Shown piece by piece: positions 1 to 4,393 of a stretch of DNA of 6,562 bases (the first letter of the stretch is position 1; each line of letters starts with the position of its first letter). This DNA is from an uncultured Rubritalea sp. GTDB taxonomy: Bacteria; Verrucomicrobiota; Verrucomicrobiia; Verrucomicrobiales; Akkermansiaceae. The notes under the pieces were generated by a model. That model did not search any database. It saw only the letters and a list, made by a program, of their open reading frames with translations, and had not been told where the DNA came from. The stretch is taken from contig CALFBV010000176.1 in NCBI GenBank assembly GCA_937951395.1, forward strand, positions 1 to 6,562, read 5' to 3'. Both the position numbers and the translations under genes were made by a program.

Positions 1-846
1 AACTCCGTAGCCCTCCTACTCATTATCGGATTCGGCACGCTTGTCTCACTCTTCCCATTCCACAGCTGGGCGGCACCAGCCTACGCATCTGCACCAGCTC
101 CAGTCTCCATGCTCCACGCTGGTGTGCTGAAGAAATTCGGACTCTACGGACTCATCGTAGTTGGCTACAAAGTAGTGCCTGACGGCATGGCTCACTGGCT
201 TCCCCTTCTCCTCGTCCTGCTACTCTGCAACATCATCTGGGTCGGTCTCGTGACCATCAACCAGAAGCGACTTGACCTCATGCTCGGAAATTCATCCGTG
301 ATGCACATGGGTTACATTTTCTTAGCCATCGCGGCACTTGTTGATAATGGCAGCGACCTTGCCAGAAAGGCAGCAGTTCTCCTCATGTTTGCGCATGGAA
401 TCTCCATCGCCATGTCATTCTGCCTCGCTGATAGAATAGAGAATAAGACTGGCTCACTAGAACTCAATCAACTTGGTGGACTTGCCAAGAACGCACCATC
501 GCTTGCCTTCCTCTTCGGTCTCGTAGGCATGGCATCCATCGGTCTTCCTGGGCTAGCAAATTTCGCCGGAGAGATCATGGTGTTCTTCTCCGGCTTCGAT
601 GGCTGGAAGCCAGCTGATGGTCTCGGACCAGTGCAGATCGCCACCATCATTGCTATCTGGGGAGTTGTCATCTCCGCAGTTTACATGCTCCGCGCATTCA
701 GAAATATTTTCCAAGGCGAAACAGTGAGCCGCACAGAAAAAGTCAAGCCACTGAGCCGAGAAGAAAAGCTCCCAGCTATTCTTCTCGGACTCATCCTGCT
801 CATCGTAGGTATCTATCCACAATCCATTCTTCAGTTTTTTAATTAA
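1..846 (+). CDS. nuoM: NADH-quinone oxidoreductase subunit M, C-terminal part (5' end outside window)
   Basis: Proton-pumping, antiporter-like membrane subunit of respiratory complex I. The frame is open from base 1 to the TAA at 844-846, giving 281 codons of a protein that is usually about 500 residues, so the N-terminal portion is missing. Family signatures seen: PFHSW at 55-69, then AGVLKKFGLYG (about 115-150), which matches the LAGxLLK helix carrying the second conserved lysine, and GLPGxxNFAGE with its glutamate at 571-573. That glutamate corresponds to E. coli NuoM Glu407, which separates NuoM from NuoL and NuoN, where lysine is usual. The C-terminus ends in a typical VGIYPQ helix. The ATG at 109 is internal and is not the real start, because conserved NuoM sequence continues upstream of it. 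The first pumping lysine (E. coli Lys234), expected just before PFH, is absent. nuoN follows 21 bases downstream, the normal order at the end of a nuo operon. Confidence 0.96.
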   Translation, partial: NSVALLLIIGFGTLVSLFPFHSWAAPAYASAPAPVSMLHAGVLKKFGLYGLIVVGYKVVPDGMAHWLPLLLVLLLCNIIWVGLVTINQKRLDLMLGNSSVMHMGYIFLAIAALVDNGSDLARKAAVLLMFAHGISIAMSFCLADRIENKTGSLELNQLGGLAKNAPSLAFLFGLVGMASIGLPGLANFAGEIMVFFSGFDGWKPADGLGPVQIATIIAIWGVVISAVYMLRAFRNIFQGETVSRTEKVKPLSREEKLPAILLGLILLIVGIYPQSILQFFN

Positions 847-867
847 CTCATTTTCATCCACAATCAA

Positions 868-2301
868 ATGTACACATATTTCCTTGAATTCTACGTCGTC
901 GGACTAGGCGTGATCATGCTCCTCTGGGAAGCCTTCGCGGCACCTAAGAACAGATCGAAACTTGCTCTTATTGGGGCAGGAGGATTAACGATCATTCTCA
1001 TCCTACTTCTCGTAGGCAGAGACTGCACTTGTCTCACAGCAGTCCCAGACTGGCTCTCACGCTTCTACACCACTGACGGAAACTCCCTGTTCTTCAAATG
1101 CTTCGCTCTCATCAGCACCATTCTAGTTCTGCTGATGTCCTATGACTTCCGCAGCATCCTCAATAAATACACAAGCAACAATAACAGCAGCGAAAACACT
1201 GGTGAGTTCTACACACTACCAGTATTTGCCTGTGCTGGTCTCATGTGGATGGCATCCGCTACAGACCTAGTTTCCATTTTCGTAGCGCTTGAGCTAGTGA
1301 CCATCACATTCTACGTGATGGTAGCCTTCATGCGCAGAAATGTGGGGTCTCTTGAAGCTGGAGTGAAGTATCTCATCCTCGGCGCGCTCTCCACAGGTTT
1401 CCTCGTTTATGGAATAGCCTGGATGTATGGTGCGCTTGGAACAACTGATCTCACCAAGATCGCAGCCATGGATCTCACTAGCTCCTACACCCTCCTCTTC
1501 GGGCTTTCACTCATCATCATCTCACTCGGCTTCAAGGTCGGTGCAGTGCCTATGCAGCTCTGGATTCCCGATGTCTATCAAGGTGCTCCTACACCGATCA
1601 CCGCATTTCTATCCATCGCATCTAAGGCGGCTGGATTTGGAGTTGCTATCGTCATCCTCCAACCATTCCTCGCCTCTGATGCAGTGAGTGGGAATGTGAC
1701 TCTCATCCTCATCATCATGGCAGCAGCCACCCTGCTCTATGGTAATCTCTCCGCACTCGCGCAGACTAACTTCAAGCGCCTACTCGCCTACTCATCCATT
1801 GCTCATGCTGGTTTCTTACTACTTGCTCTCTCCGTCTCAGACTTCTGGACAGTAAAGTTCTACCTAGCAGCCTACCTCATCATGACCTTCGCAGGATTCT
1901 TCATCCTCAACCTCATCCGCGTTCAGGATGACAGTGATGAGATCGATGCCTTCGATGGTCTGGCTAAGAGAAATCCAACCCTCGCACTCGCGCTCACTAT
2001 CACCATGGCGGCAATGGCAGGTGTTCCACTCACTGCTGGATTCTGGGGTAAATTGTTTGTCTTCCAGTCTATCTTAGCTGCCGATATGTCATGGCTCGTA
2101 GTCTTCATCGCCTTCGTAGGTGCTGCTACAGGATTCTACTACTACTTCAAGATCATCCGCGCTATCTACTGGAACAAGCCAGCTAAGGACGAGCCACTCA
2201 CCGTTCCATGCCTGTCTAAGTTCGCCATCATTATCCTCACTGCCGCCATCATCGTCATCGGTGTCTATCCGAAGGCGATCGAGTGTCTAATAGGGGGCTA
2301 A
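868..2301 (+). CDS. nuoN: NADH-quinone oxidoreductase subunit N
   Basis: Proton-pumping, antiporter-like subunit N of complex I, in the cytoplasmic membrane. It has 477 residues, the normal family length, and about 14 hydrophobic helices. Key residues are in place: Glu142 in a transmembrane helix (ALELVTITFY), Lys223 in GFKVGAVPMQLW followed by the family signature IPDVYQGAPTP, Lys253 in IASKAAGFG, and Lys395 in AGFWGKLFV. These correspond to the glutamate and the lysines of the E. coli proton channel. The ATG at 868 gives a standard hydrophobic N-terminus. No Shine-Dalgarno motif precedes it, so it may be translationally coupled to nuoM 21 bases upstream. The TAA stop (2299-2301) overlaps the stop codon of the convergent gene on the other strand. 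Third codon positions are rich in C (many CTC, ATC, TCC), as in nuoM, which fits high expression. Confidence 0.97.
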   Translation: MYTYFLEFYVVGLGVIMLLWEAFAAPKNRSKLALIGAGGLTIILILLLVGRDCTCLTAVPDWLSRFYTTDGNSLFFKCFALISTILVLLMSYDFRSILNKYTSNNNSSENTGEFYTLPVFACAGLMWMASATDLVSIFVALELVTITFYVMVAFMRRNVGSLEAGVKYLILGALSTGFLVYGIAWMYGALGTTDLTKIAAMDLTSSYTLLFGLSLIIISLGFKVGAVPMQLWIPDVYQGAPTPITAFLSIASKAAGFGVAIVILQPFLASDAVSGNVTLILIIMAAATLLYGNLSALAQTNFKRLLAYSSIAHAGFLLLALSVSDFWTVKFYLAAYLIMTFAGFFILNLIRVQDDSDEIDAFDGLAKRNPTLALALTITMAAMAGVPLTAGFWGKLFVFQSILAADMSWLVVFIAFVGAATGFYYYFKIIRAIYWNKPAKDEPLTVPCLSKFAIIILTAAIIVIGVYPKAIECLIGG

Positions 2302-2657
2302 GCGAGTGATATCCCGAACTTCTTAAGAATAAAATTCAGCAAAAAGAAAAGTGCTATGGTGCCTACGACATAGACACCTAAACTTAACCAGAAATCACTG
2401 CCTTTCTTGAGCATATCACTCATTACAAGGAGCATTGGCAGAGTAGGTAGAACATACCAAAACGTGTAATAAACATAACTCGCTATATTATCTGAGCCTT
2501 CAGAGTTTTTGTTTTCAGCAAACATCCAGAGCACTATCAATATCGTCATCACAGGCAAGGCTCCGAGGAGAGCACCTAATTTTTCGTATCGATTAGTGAT
2601 CTCTGAAACTAGTACCACCATTGCAGCAGTGATGATGTATTTTAAGTAAATAGGCAT
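2298..2657 (-). CDS. small four-helix membrane protein, DUF3147 family-like
   Basis: A 119-residue hydrophobic protein with four predicted transmembrane segments at about residues 4-20, 27-47, 62-84 and 88-113. The pattern near the N-terminus (a first helix ending in SEI, a short polar stretch with Arg and Lys, then LGALLGALP at 27-35), together with the length and helix count, matches what I recall of DUF3147, inner-membrane proteins of unknown function. I assign the family from this pattern only, and no function follows. The reading is on the minus strand from the ATG complementary to 2655-2657. The stop complementary to 2298-2300 sits inside the end of nuoN. There is no strong Shine-Dalgarno motif, only a weak purine run (AAAGAGA) about 11 bases upstream. 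Codon use is more A/T-rich than in the nuo genes. The gene stands alone on its strand and is divergent from the lipoprotein gene. Confidence 0.85.
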   Translation of the reverse strand: MPIYLKYIITAAMVVLVSEITNRYEKLGALLGALPVMTILIVLWMFAENKNSEGSDNIASYVYYTFWYVLPTLPMLLVMSDMLKKGSDFWLSLGVYVVGTIALFFLLNFILKKFGISLA

Positions 2658-2673
2658 ATTGGAAATATTCTCT

Positions 2674-2707
2674 TTGTTTTATTACTAAAGATAAGTTAAA
2701 TTGTCTC
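2674..2707. promoter_or_regulatory. candidate divergent promoters between the DUF3147-like gene and the lipoprotein gene
   Basis: The 79 bases between the two divergent starts (2658-2736) must hold both promoters if the genes are transcribed separately. On the plus strand a weak pair is TTGTTT (2674-2679) and TTAAAT (2696-2701), spacer 16. On the minus strand GAGACA (complement of 2702-2707) and TAATAA (complement of 2679-2684) are 17 apart, each matching four of six consensus bases. The two candidates overlap, so polymerases could compete. Matches are weak in an A/T-rich stretch, so this is a suggestion only. Confidence 0.25.
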
Positions 2708-2736
2708 TAACGCATTCCACCCTAATTTATTTCACT

Positions 2737-3591
2737 ATGAAATCAAGCCATCTTCTTACACTCCTCGCGCTCTCGTTTCTACCTCTTGCCGCTTGCACAG
2801 TGACACCTACTACCACCTTCACTGCCCCTGCCATATCAATAGCTGCGCCAACTAGCTCTTTCCCAGTGCTCAGTGCATCCGATAAACGTAAGATCGGAAA
2901 GAAAATCTGGCAGAATGAATCTGGTGGTTTAGTCAGCGGGCTCACCGCTTGGAACGTAGGTGAAGAATTTCCCTCTCTCGGCATAGGTCACTTCATCTGG
3001 TATCCTAAAAACTTCCGCGGACCTTACACCGAATCCTTCCCATCCTTCATCCGCTTCGCTCAGCAGCGCGGAGTCAGAACCATCCCGACATGGGCCCTCC
3101 AGACACCTCACTGCCCGTGGACATCACGCGCATCATTCAATGCCGCTAAAAATGGCTCTCAGCTCACCAGTCTGAGAAATTTCCTCGCAGCCAATGTAGA
3201 GCTCCAGACAGACTTCATTTTAGCCAAAAGCCAAGCCGCACTCGGCAAAATGCTCGCAGCAGCACCAGCCTCTCAGCGCGGAGCTATCCAAGCCAACTAC
3301 GCAAAAGTAGCCACCACTTCTAATGGAGCCTACGCGCTCATTGACTACGTGAATTTCAAAGGTGAAGGAATCAACCCCAAAGAGAAATACAAAGGCCAAG
3401 GCTGGGGGCTTCTCCAGGTCTTAGCTAACATGCGACCAGCCGCCAGCGGACAACCTGCCGCCAGAGAATTCTCAGCTAGCGCCAAGCGCATGCTAGACCG
3501 CAGAATAAAGAACTCCACTCCATCCCGAGGCGAGACTCGCTGGCGTGAAGGCTGGCACAACCGTTGCAATACCTACGCGCGACCACTTTAG
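2737..3591 (+). CDS. secreted lipoprotein with a lysozyme-like (T4/GH24-type) active-site pattern; uncharacterised
   Basis: The protein has 284 residues from the ATG at 2737. Residues 1-20 are a lipoprotein signal peptide (short basic start, hydrophobic core, lipobox LAAC with Cys20), so it should be a lipid-anchored envelope protein. A low-complexity Thr/Pro/Ala linker runs to about residue 45. The globular part opens with IWQNESGG (Glu61), then a W-N-x-G-E-E-F segment (72-78) and SLGIGH (80-85). In T4 lysozyme the catalytic Glu11 is followed by Thr26 and GIGH 28-31, so Glu61, Ser80 and G82-H85 line up in order, though with four extra residues. A second striking block is GQGWGLLQ at 220-227. 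Cys126 and Cys277 could form a disulfide. I have a memory of similar uncharacterised proteins in other bacteria, but no function is known to me. Peptidoglycan cleavage is inference. An in-frame TTG at 2701 would bury the signal peptide, so I reject it. No Shine-Dalgarno motif is seen. Confidence 0.85.
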   Translation: MKSSHLLTLLALSFLPLAACTVTPTTTFTAPAISIAAPTSSFPVLSASDKRKIGKKIWQNESGGLVSGLTAWNVGEEFPSLGIGHFIWYPKNFRGPYTESFPSFIRFAQQRGVRTIPTWALQTPHCPWTSRASFNAAKNGSQLTSLRNFLAANVELQTDFILAKSQAALGKMLAAAPASQRGAIQANYAKVATTSNGAYALIDYVNFKGEGINPKEKYKGQGWGLLQVLANMRPAASGQPAAREFSASAKRMLDRRIKNSTPSRGETRWREGWHNRCNTYARPL

Positions 3592-3691
3592 ATCGCAACC
3601 ATAATTTTGATAAACTGCTTTACCGTTATGCTCCTATGGGTTAAGCAATCAGCGGTTCAAATATTCATTTGAGACTACCCACAGATTTCTT
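3592..3691. other. intergenic gap with a weak hairpin and no clear promoter or terminator
   Basis: This 100-base gap separates two plus-strand genes. It contains a perfect six-base inverted repeat, TCAAAT (3657-3662) and ATTTGA (3667-3672), with a four-base loop, but it is A/T-rich and has no following T run, so it is a poor terminator. A -35-like TTGATA lies at 3607-3612 with no acceptable -10 box at 16-18 bases. Whether the membrane-protein gene has its own promoter is undecided. Confidence 0.4.
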
Positions 3692-4300
3692 ATGCATCCT
3701 TACGAAAAAATTTCACTCAGCTCAGCAGGCTTCGTGCTTGCGGCTTTCCTTATCGCTATCCACCTGTGGATGGTGCTGAAGCCTAATAGCGCAATGACTT
3801 ATCTCAAAGGATTCTCACGCAACTACGGCATTGGCAGAATTCTCATGGGGATTGGTATGTTTTGGTTTTGGATGCTGATCATCCCGGATAGAGGTAAGTT
3901 TTTCTTCACTAGCCCTATCGCTATGGACTTACAGGACTTTAACTCACTAAAGGTAATTCTAGCTATCGGAGTTCCTCTTGTTACTTACCTGGTAATCACT
4001 GAGTGTAAGGATTTTCTCTCTGTAAGAGGCTTAGGTCTCTGTCTCCTGATGGCTGCTGCTCCTCTTCTAGCTGCTGCTTGGCAAGAGCCCCACCAGTTCA
4101 AATTTCTGATGCCACTGTATGCTTATGCGATGATCATCAAAGGACTCTTCATGGTGGGCATGCCCTACATGTTCCGGGATGCTATCACTTGGGCTACTTC
4201 CAGTGCGGGTAGATTCAAAATGCTTAGTGTTGTAGGTCTCGCATACGGTGTCGCTGTGCTTGCGTGCGCCACCCTCTTCTGGGGGAAATTGCCAGCATAG
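3692..4300 (+). CDS. unrecognised six-helix integral membrane protein
   Basis: A 202-residue protein with about six hydrophobic segments, near residues 10-28, 45-64, 86-104, 112-130, 137-158 and 175-198. Polar landmarks between them include a KGFSRN loop before the second helix, FWFW in that helix, an ITECKDFLSVRGLG loop before the fourth, and GMPYMFRDAITW after the fifth. The overall look resembles a conserved small membrane protein I associate with Verrucomicrobia, but I cannot name a family and propose no function. The start at 3692 gives a short hydrophilic N-terminus directly before the first helix, as expected. No Shine-Dalgarno motif is visible, the nearest GAG being about 18 bases upstream. 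It lies 100 bases after the lipoprotein gene and 93 before the macroglobulin gene, all on one strand, so cotranscription is possible but not shown. One reverse copy of the 12-base word described elsewhere lies inside it at 3891-3902. Confidence 0.8.
   Translation: MHPYEKISLSSAGFVLAAFLIAIHLWMVLKPNSAMTYLKGFSRNYGIGRILMGIGMFWFWMLIIPDRGKFFFTSPIAMDLQDFNSLKVILAIGVPLVTYLVITECKDFLSVRGLGLCLLMAAAPLLAAAWQEPHQFKFLMPLYAYAMIIKGLFMVGMPYMFRDAITWATSSAGRFKMLSVVGLAYGVAVLACATLFWGKLPA
3891..3902 (-). repeat. 12-base word AAAACTTACCTC, reverse copy
   Basis: The plus strand reads GAGGTAAGTTTT, the exact reverse complement of the word found four times further on. It lies inside the six-helix membrane protein gene, where it encodes part of RGKFF. 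The match extends to 13 bases (five A on the minus strand). Confidence 0.6.
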
Positions 4301-4370
4301 AGAGACTTCGTTGTTTGAATAGGGCTCCTCGTTTACAATAAATTTACATAAGAAATCTTGTCTTGCGGCA

Positions 4371-4376
4371 TATAAT
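4371..4376 (+). promoter_or_regulatory. consensus -10 box (TATAAT) for the macroglobulin-family gene
   Basis: A perfect TATAAT ends 17 bases before the ATG at 4394. Transcription from it would start near 4382-4385, leaving a leader of only about ten bases. No good -35 lies at 16-18 bases: the hexamer at spacing 17 (ATAAGA, 4348-4353) is poor, and the better TTTACA (4343-4348) is 22 bases away. The 93-base gap after the previous stop codon shows no terminator hairpin. The perfect hexamer and its placement support a real promoter, but this is unproven. Confidence 0.5.
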
Positions 4377-4393
4377 GGAGAAAATACTCTATT

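Noticed and set aside
468..867. Minus-strand open frames across nuoM (468-671 and 553-867)
   Set aside because: They lie opposite well-conserved nuoM codons, overlap each other and show no protein-like features.
1427..2108. Open frames inside nuoN (1427-1687 plus, 1923-2108 minus)
   Set aside because: They are alternative-frame shadows of conserved nuoN sequence; the first is Ser-rich because of the TCA/TCC repeats in the real frame.
2701..2736. TTG start 12 codons upstream of the lipoprotein ATG
   Set aside because: It would put a polar-hydrophobic extension before a textbook lipoprotein signal peptide, and it overlaps the likely promoter region.
2727..3569. Minus-strand open frames across the lipoprotein gene (2727-2984, 2929-3111, 3345-3569)
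   Set aside because: They are short, mutually overlapping and opposite a gene with a clear signal peptide and motifs.
3637..3681. TGGGT (3637-3641) and ACCCA (3677-3681) inverted repeat before the six-helix protein
   Set aside because: Five pairs around a 35-base loop with no T run is not a credible terminator or operator.
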